A DNA stretch of 64,000 bases, taken from NCBI RefSeq assembly GCF_900461525.1, contig NZ_UGOD01000001.1:1457001-1521000 (forward strand), in the 5' to 3' direction. The notes below the pieces were generated by a model, which saw only the letters and a program-made list of their open reading frames with translations, did no database searches and was not told the origin of the DNA. Of this stretch, positions 36,569 through 47,742 are shown piece after piece. Position numbers and translations under genes: made by a program. Every line of letters starts with the position of its first letter. The first letter of the stretch is position 1. Source of the DNA: Legionella busanensis. Lineage in GTDB: Bacteria > Pseudomonadota > Gammaproteobacteria > Legionellales > Legionellaceae.

Positions 36569-39042
36569 TATTTAACAACCAAATTGATAAGTTGACGGTG
36601 GGTAACAACAATAGCTTTTACAATCGTTTTTCCTGTTATAAAGCTTTGTGATTGCTCTTTGGCAATTTCAATTAATTGGCTTTCATCTGTCTCAGTAGCT
36701 ACAGTAAATTGTGCTCTTAATTTTCCATTTACTTGCACCACGAAAGTAGTTTCATCACTCTTTAAAGCATTTTTATCTACTCGAGGCCAGGGCGCATCAA
36801 TAATAATTTTATCATAGCCTAATTTAATCCAAAGATGATGACATAAATGTGGCGTAATCGGTGCTAAAAGACGTAAAAGTACACTCATGGCGTTATTTAG
36901 GAAAAACCGATCATCATCTGTTTCGATAGAGTAAGTAGATAATTCATTAAATAATTTCATACAACCAGAAACAACTGTATTAAACTGTTGACGCTCATAA
37001 TCATGGCTGGCTTGCGCTAAAATTTGATTGATATTACGGTATGATTTTTTTAAACGTCCTTCTGCATGATCCCAATCGATATGGCCATTGCCACCATAAA
37101 TGCTATCATTTGTTTCGATAAATAATTGCCGATGTTGATATCCAAAAGACCACACTCGTTTTAAAAAACGATGAGCACCTTCGACTGCTGCGTCAGACCA
37201 TTCTAGAGATTGTTCCGGAGGTGCTGCAAACATGACAAATAATCTAGCAGTATCTGCGCCATAAGTATCAATCAAATGATTTGGATCAACAACATTACCT
37301 AATGACTTAGACATTTTATGTCCATCTTTTAGGACCATTCCTTGTGTTAAAAGACGTATAAACGGCTCATCAGAATTTACCAAACCTTCATCACGCATGA
37401 GCTTGTGAAAAAAACGGGCATATAATAGATGCATCACTGCGTGTTCAATGCCACCAATATACTGATCAACAGGCGTCCAGTATTTAGCGCGATCGTCTAG
37501 CATGGCATTATCTTGTCCCTTACAAGCAAAACGTGCGTAATACCAAGATGATTCTATAAAGGTATCAAAGGTATCAGTTTCCCTTGTTGCGTCCTGATCA
37601 CATTTAGGACACCGAACATGAGTAAACGCCATAGAGTTTGCTAAAGGAGATCCACTACCTGTTAATGCAATATCATCAGGAAGAGTGACTGGCAAATCTT
37701 CTTCTGGCACTGGAACAATTCCGCAGTCTTCGCAATGAATCATAGGAATAGGTGTACCCCAATAGCGTTGACGTGAAATACCCCAGTCTCGTAAACGATA
37801 ATTAACGGTTACTCGGCCTAAATCATGTTCTTCTAAATAATTGGCAATAACCTTTATGGCTTCACTTGACTCAAGTTCATTAAATTGCTTTGAATTAATA
37901 AGTTTACCCGCACCAGTAAAGGCTGATTTAGAAAAATCATGTTTTTCATTATTTAAGGGAGTAATAACTTGTTTAACGGGTAAATTATATTTAGCAGCAA
38001 ATTCAAAATCACGTTGATCATGAGCAGGAACTGCCATCACTGCTCCAGAGCCATATTGCATTAAAACAAAATTAGCTATCCAAACTGGCAATTCTTCATT
38101 AGTAATTGGATGAAGAGCCGTAAAATTTGTATCAATACCACGTTTTTCCATTGTCGCGAGATCTGCTTCTGCAACCCGCCCACATTGGCAACTATCAAGA
38201 AAGGACTGAATTTCTTTTGACTGTCGAGCTGCTTCTTTAGCAAGTGGATGATCAGGCGCTATGGCTAAATATGTTGTGCCTAAAAGGGTATCCGGTCTTG
38301 TGGTGTAAATTTTTAAGCGTTTAGCATAGTTATTGACTTGAAAATGAATTTCGCAACCTTCAGAGCGACCAATCCAGTTGCGCTGCATTTGTTTTACTTG
38401 GGCTGGCCATTCAGTTAATGTATCTAAATCTCGCAATAATTCATCAGCATAAGCAGTAATTTTGATAAACCATTGAGGAATTTCTCGGCGTTCAACTAAA
38501 GCACCTGAGCGCCAACCACGACCGTCAACTACTTGTTCATTAGCCAGAACTGTCTGATCAACAGGATCCCAATTCACTACAGCATTTTTTTTATAAACTA
38601 ATCCTTTTTCATATAATTTTATAAAAAACCACTGCTCCCAACGATAATAATCAGGATCACAGGTTGCTAATTCTCTTTTCCAATCATAAGCATTGCCTAA
38701 TTTTAGAAATTGTTCCTTCATCGAAGAGATGTTTTTCTTAGTCCACTCAGCTGGATGAATACCATGTTTAATAGCTGCATTTTCAGCGGGTAGGCCAAAT
38801 GCATCCCAGCCAATGGGCTGGAGGACATTTTTTCCTAAAGCACGTTGATAACGTGCAATAACATCTCCTAAGGTATAGTTACGAACATGACCCATATGAA
38901 GTGTGCCACTCGGATAGGGAAACATGGATAAACAATAAAATTTTTCTTTATTTAAGTCTTCAGTAACACTAAAGCTTTGCTTTTTATGCCAATATTGCTG
39001 TGCCTGTTCTTCAATTTCTCGCGGTTTATAGCTGGTATCCAT
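36568..39042 (-). CDS. leuS: Leucyl-tRNA synthetase
   Basis: Class I aminoacyl-tRNA synthetase, 824 residues, near the usual length of 850-860. The HIGH-type motif is in PYPSGTLHMGHVRN (about 42-55), the CP1 editing domain carries TTRPDTLLGTTYLA and the KMSKS motif is in DGHKMSKSLGNVV (about 570-580). A zinc-knuckle-like pair CEDCG...CPKCD lies near residues 440-490. Coupled to lptE at its 3' end and 16 bases downstream of lnt. Confidence 0.97.
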   Translation of the reverse strand: MDTSYKPREIEEQAQQYWHKKQSFSVTEDLNKEKFYCLSMFPYPSGTLHMGHVRNYTLGDVIARYQRALGKNVLQPIGWDAFGLPAENAAIKHGIHPAEWTKKNISSMKEQFLKLGNAYDWKRELATCDPDYYRWEQWFFIKLYEKGLVYKKNAVVNWDPVDQTVLANEQVVDGRGWRSGALVERREIPQWFIKITAYADELLRDLDTLTEWPAQVKQMQRNWIGRSEGCEIHFQVNNYAKRLKIYTTRPDTLLGTTYLAIAPDHPLAKEAARQSKEIQSFLDSCQCGRVAEADLATMEKRGIDTNFTALHPITNEELPVWIANFVLMQYGSGAVMAVPAHDQRDFEFAAKYNLPVKQVITPLNNEKHDFSKSAFTGAGKLINSKQFNELESSEAIKVIANYLEEHDLGRVTVNYRLRDWGISRQRYWGTPIPMIHCEDCGIVPVPEEDLPVTLPDDIALTGSGSPLANSMAFTHVRCPKCDQDATRETDTFDTFIESSWYYARFACKGQDNAMLDDRAKYWTPVDQYIGGIEHAVMHLLYARFFHKLMRDEGLVNSDEPFIRLLTQGMVLKDGHKMSKSLGNVVDPNHLIDTYGADTARLFVMFAAPPEQSLEWSDAAVEGAHRFLKRVWSFGYQHRQLFIETNDSIYGGNGHIDWDHAEGRLKKSYRNINQILAQASHDYERQQFNTVVSGCMKLFNELSTYSIETDDDRFFLNNAMSVLLRLLAPITPHLCHHLWIKLGYDKIIIDAPWPRVDKNALKSDETTFVVQVNGKLRAQFTVATETDESQLIEIAKEQSQSFITGKTIVKAIVVTHRQLINLVVK

Positions 39043-39058
39043 AGATTATACGTTATAT

Positions 39059-40648
39059 TCAACTGGGCTGGTAAGGATAGCGCCTCTTGTGCTTTGCAGC
39101 AATAGTTTGATTAGAGAGTTTAATAAACAAAAGTTGATAAGCAGTAAAGAAGAGAAAAATTAATAGACTAAAAACAAGAATAGGTGCATCACCTACAATT
39201 ACCCAAGGCGTTTTTCCACTAGCGGGAAAAATCGTTGCTTTTAATACGCCATCACGAAAAGCCGGTAAAGCATTTTCAATTTTTCCTTGAGGATTAATCA
39301 CAGCTGACAAGCCATCATTATTAGATGATATCTGATAGCGAGCTGTTTGTAGTGAGCGAACTTGGGCCATTTGTAAATGTTGATAAAGTGCAAATGAATG
39401 ACCAAACCAGCCATCATCACTAATGGAAACTATCCATTTGGCATCAGGTAATTGTTCACGTAGCAAATTACCATAAGCAATTTCATAACAAATTAAAGTA
39501 GCAATAGGGTAATTATGTACTTGTATTAAAGCTTGATTAGTAAACCCTGGCCTCATATTTGGATCTTCAATACCTAACCAAGAAGTTATGAGTTGAAATA
39601 AACTTGGAATATACTCCCCAAAGGGCACTAAATGTTGTTTAAGATAAGTGCCTTTAGCAGCTCCTAAGCTTGTTAATGCATTAAAAAAAGTATGTTGCTC
39701 TATGGTAGTGGGTTGAGGTATGCCAAATAAAATAGCGCTGCCTTTTTCTTTAGCTTTTTCATCTAGGTCGTCTAAAAATTCACTAATGTAGGTTGCTGGT
39801 AGTGGAATAGCTGACTCTGGCATAACAATGACGTCAGTTCCCAATAAGGATTTGGTAGTTTGCTGATAACGATCTAAGAGCTGCCAAAATAGTCCTTCAT
39901 CCCATTTATCACGCATAGATAAATTAGCCTGAATAACACCAACTGAAACAGGTTTTTTGTCATCAATCTGCGCCCAGCTAACATTTTTTAATAAAATTGG
40001 CGAAGCTAATAGAGCAATGAACAAAAATAGGTAATTATAACGATAAATGCTATCTTTTTTATTTATTGCATTACTTATTAAAGTTGCAGCCAAACAGGAA
40101 ATAAAACTTACACCAAAAACGCCAAGAATTGGTAAAAAGAAGCGTGTAGGTGCATCAATTTGACCAAAGCCTATCAATAGCCATGGAAAACCACTTAAAA
40201 AAGTTGCACGCAGGTATTCGTTAATTAACCAAAGTGCACTAAAGAGTAGACTAGCGCCTATTGTATAGGGTTTAAGTACAAGACGACAAAATAGGCTAGC
40301 AACTAATGCAGGAAAACAAGAGAGATACAGTAAAAAAAGAAAAGTAAATAAACCTGATGTAATAATACTTAGATGACCATAGTTATGAATACTAACGTAA
40401 ACCCAGGAAGTTCCAAATCCAAAGAAGCCAAGTCCAAAAAATAAGCCACTAAAAAAAGGCGAGGTTTCTTTTTTATTATTTAACTGGTGATAAAAAAGTG
40501 CCAGACCTAAAAGGGCTAACCCTGGTAAATGAAAGGGCGCAAAACCAAAAGGAAGTAATAGACCAAATAAGAAATATTGGAGATAGGGGATACGCTCTAA
40601 AGCACGTGTTGATAAAAGCTCAAATTTATTTACAGACGCACTTATCAT
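39059..40648 (-). CDS. lnt: Apolipoprotein N-acyltransferase
   Basis: Last step of lipoprotein maturation in the inner membrane: N-acylates the diacylglyceryl-Cys. 529 residues. Eight or so membrane segments (N-terminal six and a C-terminal one) enclose a periplasmic nitrilase-like domain (about 230-480) with the catalytic triad regions VMPESAIPLP (Glu), the VPFGEYIP/KQHLVPFGE lysine region and LICYEIAYGN (Cys). First gene of the lnt-leuS-lptE-holA-nadD block. Confidence 0.94.
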   Translation of the reverse strand: MISASVNKFELLSTRALERIPYLQYFLFGLLLPFGFAPFHLPGLALLGLALFYHQLNNKKETSPFFSGLFFGLGFFGFGTSWVYVSIHNYGHLSIITSGLFTFLFLLYLSCFPALVASLFCRLVLKPYTIGASLLFSALWLINEYLRATFLSGFPWLLIGFGQIDAPTRFFLPILGVFGVSFISCLAATLISNAINKKDSIYRYNYLFLFIALLASPILLKNVSWAQIDDKKPVSVGVIQANLSMRDKWDEGLFWQLLDRYQQTTKSLLGTDVIVMPESAIPLPATYISEFLDDLDEKAKEKGSAILFGIPQPTTIEQHTFFNALTSLGAAKGTYLKQHLVPFGEYIPSLFQLITSWLGIEDPNMRPGFTNQALIQVHNYPIATLICYEIAYGNLLREQLPDAKWIVSISDDGWFGHSFALYQHLQMAQVRSLQTARYQISSNNDGLSAVINPQGKIENALPAFRDGVLKATIFPASGKTPWVIVGDAPILVFSLLIFLFFTAYQLLFIKLSNQTIAAKHKRRYPYQPS

Positions 40649-40872
40649 AGTAGTTAAGTAAGATACTATAAAAAAAGCAACAATATGATACTAACTATAA
40701 AAGGTCAAGAATTTTACAAGTTATTGTAATTCTCGGCGAGTGAACTATCTGATTTTAAAGATAAAACCTCAGTTCTATTTCAGAGGATTCTATTTATAAT
40801 CTCTAACACTAGTTCAAGAAATTAAATTTTTAGTGTAGGATGACTCGTCGTTTTACCATGGAGAAGGAAAGT

Positions 40873-41961
40873 ATGTATAACGTTATGATTACAGGAGCAG
40901 GCAAGATTGGCAGTTTAATCGCGTGTTTGCTAGCCGGTAGTGGTGATTATGAGGTGCATTTAGCTGATTTGGAGTTTTCAGGAACCGATGTAAGTCGATT
41001 GCTTCAAGCTTTACCTAATATCAAAACGGTTGCTCTTGATGTCACTAATGAAGGTTCAATTAAATCTTATCTACAAAAAAATAATATTATCGCGGTTATT
41101 TCAAGCCTTCCTTACTTTCTTAATACCTATGTTGCTGAGGCAGCAAAATCATCTAAAGCTCACTATTTTGACTTAACAGAAGATACTGCTGTAACTGAAG
41201 CTGTAAAAAAGATAGCAGAAGGGGCATCTACGGCTTTAGTACCACAATGTGGTTTAGCGCCTGGTTTTATTAGTATTGCTGCTAATAGTCTAATGCAAGA
41301 ATTCGAACAATGCTTTCATGCTAAGCTTCGTGTAGGCGCATTGCCACAACGGGCTAATAACGCACTTCACTATTCCTTAACTTGGTCAACTGATGGCGTT
41401 ATTAATGAATATGGTAATCCTTGTTATGGTATTGAACAGGGCGAATCCATTGTTATGAAACCTTTAGAGGGTTTAGAGTCTATTCAAATTGATGGCTGTG
41501 AGTATGAAGCTTTCAATACCTCCGGCGGTTTAGGTAGCTTAGGTGATTTGTATAATGGAAAAGTTAAAACTCTAAATTACAAAACGATGCGCTATCCCGG
41601 ACATTGTGAAAAAATGCGTCTTTTAATGAATGATCTAAAATTAAATGAAGACCGTGAAACACTAAAACGAATACTTGAGCGAGCTGTTCCAAAAACCTAC
41701 CAAGATATTGTCATTGTTTACGTTACAGTTGAAGGTATTAAACAAGGTGAGCTTACTGAAAAAAGTTATGTTAAGAAAATTTACCCAGAAGTCATTCATG
41801 GTCTTGAGTGGTCTGCTATCCAAGTAAGTACTGCATCTGGAGTATGTGCAGTAGTTGATTTGGTTTTAGGGCAGGCAAATGAATATCATGGCTTGGTATT
41901 GCAAGAAAAATTCCGTTTAGCTGACGTGTTAGCGAACCGTTTTGGTCAATATTACGCCTAG
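40873..41961 (+). CDS. Saccharopine/lysine dehydrogenase-family protein
   Basis: 362-residue Rossmann oxidoreductase of the saccharopine dehydrogenase family: nucleotide site MITGAGKIGSLIA near the N-terminus, LSxAGxxxGxxxA-like region at LAPGFISIAANSL, and the family catalytic-domain pattern. The next gene is an ALDH7, so the pair probably turns lysine into 2-aminoadipate semialdehyde and then 2-aminoadipate. Whether this enzyme acts on lysine directly or on saccharopine is not settled by sequence. ATG 40873 follows GGAGAAGGAA; in-frame ATGs at 40840 and 40858 are possible. Confidence 0.78.
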   Translation: MYNVMITGAGKIGSLIACLLAGSGDYEVHLADLEFSGTDVSRLLQALPNIKTVALDVTNEGSIKSYLQKNNIIAVISSLPYFLNTYVAEAAKSSKAHYFDLTEDTAVTEAVKKIAEGASTALVPQCGLAPGFISIAANSLMQEFEQCFHAKLRVGALPQRANNALHYSLTWSTDGVINEYGNPCYGIEQGESIVMKPLEGLESIQIDGCEYEAFNTSGGLGSLGDLYNGKVKTLNYKTMRYPGHCEKMRLLMNDLKLNEDRETLKRILERAVPKTYQDIVIVYVTVEGIKQGELTEKSYVKKIYPEVIHGLEWSAIQVSTASGVCAVVDLVLGQANEYHGLVLQEKFRLADVLANRFGQYYA

Positions 41962-41970
41962 GAGTAAAGT

Positions 41971-43491
41971 ATGGACTTTCTTAAGCATTTAAAAATTGAA
42001 GCGTTAAACCCTGGTGCTTTTAGTGGTTTAGGCTGGCAAAGTGAAATTAATTCAAATAGGTTTGATTCAATAAATCCTGCAACAGAAGAAAAATTAGGTG
42101 AAGTATCAGGTTGTTCAGAAGAGGATTATCACACCTTAATGAAGAGGGCCGAGAAAGCAGCTATAGAATGGCAGCGTTATCCTGCACCTAAACGAGGTGA
42201 GATTATTCGTCAAGTGGGTCAAGCTTTACGTGAACATAAAGATTGGTTAGGTAGTCTTGTTTCCCTAGAAATGGGCAAATCAAAACAAGAAGGTGATGGC
42301 GAAGTACAAGAAATGATTGATATCGCTGACTTTGCAGTCGGCCAATCACGAATGCTTTATGGAAACACGATGCATTCTGAAAGACCTAATCATCGAATGT
42401 ATGAACAGTGGCATCCTTATGGTGTTATTGGCGTAATATCAGCATTTAATTTTCCAGTGGCTGTTTGGTCTTGGAATGCTTTTCTTGCAGCTATTTGCGG
42501 TAATGTCACTATTTGGAAACCATCTGCTAAAACGCCACTTTGTGCTATTGCAGCGCATAAAATTTGTAGTGAAGTGTTAGTAAGAAATAATTGTCCGGAA
42601 ATTTTTGGCCTACTCATTCCACACTCTCATACTGTGGTAGAAAAAATGGTTGATGATGCTCGTATGCCATTGATTTCTTTTACAGGATCTACTGAAGTAG
42701 GTAGGCAAGTTGCAGCAAAAGTAGCAGGTCGTTTAGGAAAAACGATTTTAGAACTTGGAGGCAATAACGCTATCATTTTAGATGAGTCAGCTGATCTTAA
42801 TTTAGCTATACCTGCTATTGTTTTCGGTGCCGTAGGTACCGCAGGGCAACGGTGCACCTCAACAAGACGTTTATTTGTCCATCAATCGATGTATAGTGAT
42901 GTTCTAAAAAGATTGCAACATGCTTATGAACAAGTAACAATTGGTGATCCACTCGATGTTAAAAATTTAATGGGTCCTCTGATTGATAAACAAGCTGTTG
43001 ATCAATTTACTAAAGCTATTGAGCGTATTAAATCTGCTGGCGGAAAAATAGCATTTGGGGGTGAGCCTTTAGATAATAAAGGGTATTTTGTTCAACCAAC
43101 TTTAGTGACTGATATTGAAAACAGTTGGGATATTGTGCAGCAAGAGACATTTGCTCCAATTTTATATGTAATGCTCTATAATAATATAGAAGAGGCAATT
43201 AACTTTCAAAATGGTGTTCCTCAAGGTTTATCATCTGCGTTATTTACACAGAATCTTAAAAATGCAGAGCGTTTTCTAAGCCCCTTTGGCAGTGATTGTG
43301 GAATTGCTAATATTAATATTGGTACCTCAGGTGCTGAGATTGGTGGTGCTTTTGGTGGTGAAAAAGATACAGGGGGAGGTCGCGAATCAGGATCAGACTC
43401 TTGGAAAGCCTATATGCGCAGACAAACAAATACAATTAATTGGGGTGATGATTTACCATTAGCGCAAGGTATTCGTTTTAACTTAGGTTAA
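41971..43491 (+). CDS. Aldehyde dehydrogenase, ALDH7/antiquitin type
   Basis: 506 residues, cytoplasmic NAD(P)+-dependent. The N-terminal [20 protein letters not shown] and the catalytic region [21 protein letters not shown] with [13 protein letters not shown] (catalytic Cys) are typical of alpha-aminoadipic semialdehyde dehydrogenase (ALDH7A1/AmaB). The gene starts nine bases after the upstream dehydrogenase behind AGGAG, so they form an operon for lysine degradation. Assignment to the semialdehyde is from family plus neighbour. Confidence 0.85.
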   Translation: MDFLKHLKIEALNPGAFSGLGWQSEINSNRFDSINPATEEKLGEVSGCSEEDYHTLMKRAEKAAIEWQRYPAPKRGEIIRQVGQALREHKDWLGSLVSLEMGKSKQEGDGEVQEMIDIADFAVGQSRMLYGNTMHSERPNHRMYEQWHPYGVIGVISAFNFPVAVWSWNAFLAAICGNVTIWKPSAKTPLCAIAAHKICSEVLVRNNCPEIFGLLIPHSHTVVEKMVDDARMPLISFTGSTEVGRQVAAKVAGRLGKTILELGGNNAIILDESADLNLAIPAIVFGAVGTAGQRCTSTRRLFVHQSMYSDVLKRLQHAYEQVTIGDPLDVKNLMGPLIDKQAVDQFTKAIERIKSAGGKIAFGGEPLDNKGYFVQPTLVTDIENSWDIVQQETFAPILYVMLYNNIEEAINFQNGVPQGLSSALFTQNLKNAERFLSPFGSDCGIANINIGTSGAEIGGAFGGEKDTGGGRESGSDSWKAYMRRQTNTINWGDDLPLAQGIRFNLG

Positions 43492-43540
43492 TTGGCTTAT
43501 TTAACCTTATTGTTATCGTTATCCTCGCGTCTTAATGTTA

Positions 43541-43569
43541 CTGTCATCCCCGCGTAGGCGGGGATCCAT
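43541..43569. repeat. REP-like palindrome, copy 2
   Basis: CTGTCATCCCCGC-GTAG-GCGGGGATCC: stem ATCCCCGC / GCGGGGAT (43546-43553 / 43558-43565 region). Related to the palindrome at 3004-3030. It lies in the 400-bp gap 43492-43891 with the family B element. Confidence 0.6.
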
Positions 43570-43673
43570 GTTCAATTTGGTACGGTATTAATCTGGATGA
43601 TATAAACAAATGAAGGAATGACCAAATCAAAAATGGTCAACTTAATTTTTAGATCACACAGTAAATAGCGAGT

Positions 43674-43773
43674 GTAGGTTGGGCTCAGCACAGCGCAGCC
43701 CAACAATTTCAGTCATAAGGCAGGTAGCTTTATTTATTATTTTTTTGGCTGTACTCCGTTTAGCCCAACCTAC
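43674..43773. repeat. Intergenic inverted-repeat element, family B, intact copy
   Basis: 100-bp element with perfect 12-bp terminal inverted repeats GTAGGTTGGGCT / AGCCCAACCTAC and an internal GCAGCCCAAC. A truncated relative lies at 20735-20829. Too small to encode a transposase, so of MITE type. Confidence 0.8.
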
Positions 43774-43891
43774 TTTGCTATCATGCAGTAATAGTATTTC
43801 TATAACTTTTAATGTTATGAAAAAAGAGCAATAAAATATAAAATTTAATAAAAATAATTTTTATCGAATTTACTTTAACTAAGGATGAATC

Positions 43892-46258
43892 ATGCAGGAG
43901 CCTTTTTTAATTAAAAAAGTTGCGGTTCTTGGCGCAGGTGTGATGGGTTCGCAAATTGCTGCTCATTGTATCAATGCAGGTATTGAAACCTTATTATTTG
44001 ATTTAGCTAATAAAGAAGGTAATAGTAACGCTCTGGTTGAAAAAGCAATTGCAAATTTAAATAAACTAAAACCAACGCCAGTAGCGACACCTTCAACAGC
44101 CTCTTTAATACAACCCAAAAATTATTCACAAAATTTAAATGAGCTAGCTGATTGTGATTTAATCATTGAAGCGATTGCTGAGCGTATGGATTGGAAAGAA
44201 GATCTTTATAAGCGCATTGCTCCTTTTATTAATGATCAGGCTATTTTAGTAAGTAATACCTCTGGTTTAAGTATCAATAAGTTATCAAGTGTATTACCTG
44301 AATCACTGCATAATCGATTTTGTGGGGTCCACTTTTTTAACCCACCACGCTATATGCATCTTGCTGAATTGATTCCAGCAAAAACCACATCTAGCAAGTT
44401 ATTAGCAAACTTAGAAACTTGGTTAACTAGTTATCTAGGTAAAGGTGTCGTTATTGCAAAAGATACACCTAATTTTATTGCCAATAGAATTGGCGTATTT
44501 TCCCTATTAGCAACTTTAGAGCATGCCCAAGCTATGCAACTGGGTTTAGATGAAGTAGATGTGCTAACGGGTACTTTAATTGGTCGGCCTAAATCAGCTA
44601 CGTTAAGAACTATGGATGTTGTTGGATTAGATACCATGCAGCATGTTGTCCATACAATGTATGAACAGTTAACCGATGATCCTTGGCATGATTTATTTAA
44701 ATTACCTGATTGGTTAAATAACCTAATTGAACAAAAACACCTTGGGCAGAAAACCGGGCAGGGAATTTATCGTAAAGTAGGAAAGACAATTGAAGTGTAT
44801 GACTATTTAAGCGACTCTTATCGTGTTGCCAATGGGCAAATTAGTCCAGAAATTAAATCAATTATGGCTATTAAAGAGCCTGATAAATGGATGAACGCTT
44901 TACTTGCTTCAAATGATAAACAAGCAAAATTCTTGGTTGCGTGTTTTAGAGATTTATTTCATTACTGTGCTTTTCATTTAGAGCATATAGCAAATAGCGT
45001 GCGCGATGTCGACTTAGCTATGCGCTGGGGCTTTGGCTGGCGCAATGGCCCTTTTGAGACTTGGCAACAAGTTGGTATTGAGCGTATGCAGCAGTTAATA
45101 GAAACTGATAAAGCTAATAACCAAACATTAAGTCAGGCAAACTTACCAAACTGGTTAGACGATCGTCCTGCTTTTTATAATAATGAAGGCGCTTTTTCTC
45201 CTAATGAAAATCATTTTATACCGAGAAGTTCTTTACCAGTGTACAAAAAACAATATTTTTCTAATCAACTCATTGGTGAAAAAAATATTAAGCTTGAAAG
45301 CTTGTTTGAAAATGAGGGTGTTAAGTTATATCGCTTTAAGGATGATGTAGGTTTACTGTCTTTTAAAAGTAAAGCAAATACTATTGGTCAGTCTGTGCTT
45401 GACGGTTTGTACCAAGCTATCGATATCGTTGAGCATCAATGTCAAGGTTTAATTATTTATCAAGACAGTCCTGAAAATTTTAGTTCTGGGGCTGATTTAC
45501 GCGGTGTTGCGTCATTAGTGCAAGCTGGAAAAGTAGCTGCAGTAGAGGAAATGTTAAGTCAATTCCAACAAGTTGTTATGCGTTTGAAATATTGCTCAGT
45601 ACCAACGATTGCTGCCTTACGAGGTCGTGCATTAGGCGGTGGCTGTGAGCTTATGATGCATTGTCATAGAGTTGTTGCTGCATTTGAGTCTTATCCAGGC
45701 CTGGTAGAAGTGGGGGTTGGCCTTATTCCGGCTGGTGGTGGCTGTAAAGAATTGGCACTCCGAGCGGCTTTAGCAGCAGGCAAAGCTGATTTAATGACCT
45801 TTATTCAACCTTATTTTGAGCAAATAGCAACTGCAACAGTTGCAAGTAGCGTTCCTGATGCTCTAGAGAGAGGCTTTTTGCAGGCAGGTGATTTCTGGGT
45901 TATGCACAGTGAAGAAGTCCTTTATGCAGCCTTAGCAGAGATAAAAGCACTTGCAGCAAGAAATTATCAAGCACCTCTTAAGCGACAATTTAAAGTAGCA
46001 GGACGTGAAGGGCATGCTAAATTACAAGCTGGCCTAGTGAATTGGTTAGAAGGCGGTTTTATTTCTCAACATGATTATTATCTAGCTAATCTACTTGCTG
46101 AGGTAATGTGTGGCGGTGATGTGTATCAAGGTACAGTAGTTGATGAGCAATGGTTACTTAATTTAGAAAGAAGAGCTTTTATAGAGCTTTTAGAAACCCC
46201 ATTGACCCAGGCGCGTATTGCGCATCTACTCGAAACTGGCAAGCCACTACGTAATTAA
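43892..46258 (+). CDS. 3-hydroxyacyl-CoA dehydrogenase / enoyl-CoA hydratase, FadN-like
   Basis: 788-residue bifunctional beta-oxidation enzyme with the dehydrogenase first: Rossmann site VAVLGAGVMGSQIAAHC (9-25), catalytic region HFFNPPRYMHLAELIPA, C-terminal dehydrogenase half to about 410, then a crotonase domain from about 470 with FSSGADLRGVA (oxyanion hole) and LGGGCELMMHCHR plus GLVEVGVGLIPAGGG (catalytic Glu pair). This order is that of Bacillus FadN; E. coli FadB has the crotonase first. The thiolase follows 14 bases later. Confidence 0.9.
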   Translation: MQEPFLIKKVAVLGAGVMGSQIAAHCINAGIETLLFDLANKEGNSNALVEKAIANLNKLKPTPVATPSTASLIQPKNYSQNLNELADCDLIIEAIAERMDWKEDLYKRIAPFINDQAILVSNTSGLSINKLSSVLPESLHNRFCGVHFFNPPRYMHLAELIPAKTTSSKLLANLETWLTSYLGKGVVIAKDTPNFIANRIGVFSLLATLEHAQAMQLGLDEVDVLTGTLIGRPKSATLRTMDVVGLDTMQHVVHTMYEQLTDDPWHDLFKLPDWLNNLIEQKHLGQKTGQGIYRKVGKTIEVYDYLSDSYRVANGQISPEIKSIMAIKEPDKWMNALLASNDKQAKFLVACFRDLFHYCAFHLEHIANSVRDVDLAMRWGFGWRNGPFETWQQVGIERMQQLIETDKANNQTLSQANLPNWLDDRPAFYNNEGAFSPNENHFIPRSSLPVYKKQYFSNQLIGEKNIKLESLFENEGVKLYRFKDDVGLLSFKSKANTIGQSVLDGLYQAIDIVEHQCQGLIIYQDSPENFSSGADLRGVASLVQAGKVAAVEEMLSQFQQVVMRLKYCSVPTIAALRGRALGGGCELMMHCHRVVAAFESYPGLVEVGVGLIPAGGGCKELALRAALAAGKADLMTFIQPYFEQIATATVASSVPDALERGFLQAGDFWVMHSEEVLYAALAEIKALAARNYQAPLKRQFKVAGREGHAKLQAGLVNWLEGGFISQHDYYLANLLAEVMCGGDVYQGTVVDEQWLLNLERRAFIELLETPLTQARIAHLLETGKPLRN

Positions 46259-46272
46259 TCAAGGAGCAATCA

Positions 46273-47457
46273 ATGACCAATATTTATATAGTTGATGTAT
46301 TACGTACTCCTGTTGGTAAGGCGCCACGTGGTGTGTTTAGACATACATTACCTGATGATCTTTTAGCCCATACAATTAGAACGTTAATGTCACGTAATCC
46401 TTCTGTTGACTGGAAAGCGGTTGGCGATGTTGTGATTGGCTGCGCGATGCCTGAAGCAGAGCAAGGTATGAATGTCGCACGTATTGCTTCATTACTAGCT
46501 GGTATGCCAAATTCAGTACCTGCAATGACAATTAATCGTTTTTGCTCTTCAGGGGTACAAAGTATTGCAACGGCTGCGACTGCTATTAGTCAAGGCGCTA
46601 TGCCTCTGGCGCTAGCTGGAGGTGTTGAAAGCATGTCTATGGTTCCCTTAGGCGGTAATAAGTACACAGCTAATCCTGCTATTTTCCAAAATGAACATGT
46701 AGCTATTGCTTACGGAATGGGTATTACTGCAGAAAATGTAGCAAAACAATGGGAAATTTCGCGCGAAGAACAAGATGAATTTGCTGCCGAGAGCCATAAG
46801 CGAGCCATTGCCGCGCAACAACGTGGTGACTTTGATCAAGAAATAGTGCCTATAGAAATTACGGAGCGTCATCCTAATTTATCAACTGATAAAGTCCTTA
46901 CTAATAAGCGATTAATAGATAAAGATGAGGGTCCTCGAGCTGATACCTCTTATGAGGCTATTGCACGTTTACGTCCTGTTTTTTCAGCTAAAGGGAGTGT
47001 AACAGCAGGTAATAGCTCTCAAACAAGTGATGGAGCAGCTATTGCTCTTTTAGCAAGCGAAGAGGCTATAAAGCAATTTGATTTACAACCTATGGGACGC
47101 TTACTTAGCTATGCAGTTGCAGGTGTTGCGCCTGAGGTAATGGGCATAGGACCTGTCAATGCTGTTCCTCTAGCTCTACAAAATGCAGGAATTACTTTAG
47201 AGCAATTAGATTGGATTGAACTAAATGAAGCGTTTGCTGCCCAAGCATTAGCTGTTATTAAGACGCTTAATTTGCCGCGTGAAAAAGTAAATCCACTAGG
47301 TGGGGCTATTGCTTTAGGTCATCCACTTGGTGCTACAGGTACAATTCGTGCAGCTACCTTGTTACATGGACTGCGTCGGATTAAAGGACGCTATGGTATG
47401 GTTACTATGTGTATTGGTACTGGTATGGGAGCTGCTGCTATTTTTGAAGCTGTCTAA
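46273..47457 (+). CDS. Acetyl-CoA C-acyltransferase (3-ketoacyl-CoA thiolase)
   Basis: 394 residues. Last step of the beta-oxidation cycle. [11 protein letters not shown] holds the nucleophilic Cys, [15 protein letters not shown] the catalytic His and CIGTGMGAA the second Cys. Starts behind AAGGAG 14 bases after the dehydrogenase/hydratase, so the two are one operon and likely one enzyme complex. No acyl-CoA dehydrogenase is seen next to them. Confidence 0.93.
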   Translation: MTNIYIVDVLRTPVGKAPRGVFRHTLPDDLLAHTIRTLMSRNPSVDWKAVGDVVIGCAMPEAEQGMNVARIASLLAGMPNSVPAMTINRFCSSGVQSIATAATAISQGAMPLALAGGVESMSMVPLGGNKYTANPAIFQNEHVAIAYGMGITAENVAKQWEISREEQDEFAAESHKRAIAAQQRGDFDQEIVPIEITERHPNLSTDKVLTNKRLIDKDEGPRADTSYEAIARLRPVFSAKGSVTAGNSSQTSDGAAIALLASEEAIKQFDLQPMGRLLSYAVAGVAPEVMGIGPVNAVPLALQNAGITLEQLDWIELNEAFAAQALAVIKTLNLPREKVNPLGGAIALGHPLGATGTIRAATLLHGLRRIKGRYGMVTMCIGTGMGAAAIFEAV

Positions 47458-47538
47458 GAGTTTAAAGTAGCAGAGTTCGTATTGATTATGCTGCTACTTA
47501 AATTAAAAGCGTAGATTTGTCCATTTTCCTCTCCCTAA

Positions 47539-47590
47539 CCCTCTCCCGCGAAAAGCATCATACTATCACGACACCTAGCGCGGGAGAGGG
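47539..47590. repeat. Long-loop palindromic repeat
   Basis: Arms CCCTCTCCCGCG / CGCGGGAGAGGG (12 bp, perfect) with a 28-base loop, preceded by CCTCTCCCTAA. This CCTCTCCCTAACCCTCTCCC sequence type is a known dispersed repeat in many proteobacteria. Fills part of the 285-bp gap before the M20 peptidase. Confidence 0.65.
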
Positions 47591-47742
47591 GGTAGACCAA
47601 GGTGAAATTGAAAAATATGTGCTTAATTCAAAATTAAATCTTGTCTAAAAAATTTCAGGGGCACTGCCTAATATTTCTAAACTATTTGGCTTCTTTATAA
47701 AAACTTTGCATAATATATTCAATAAATGTTTTTAGAGTGATC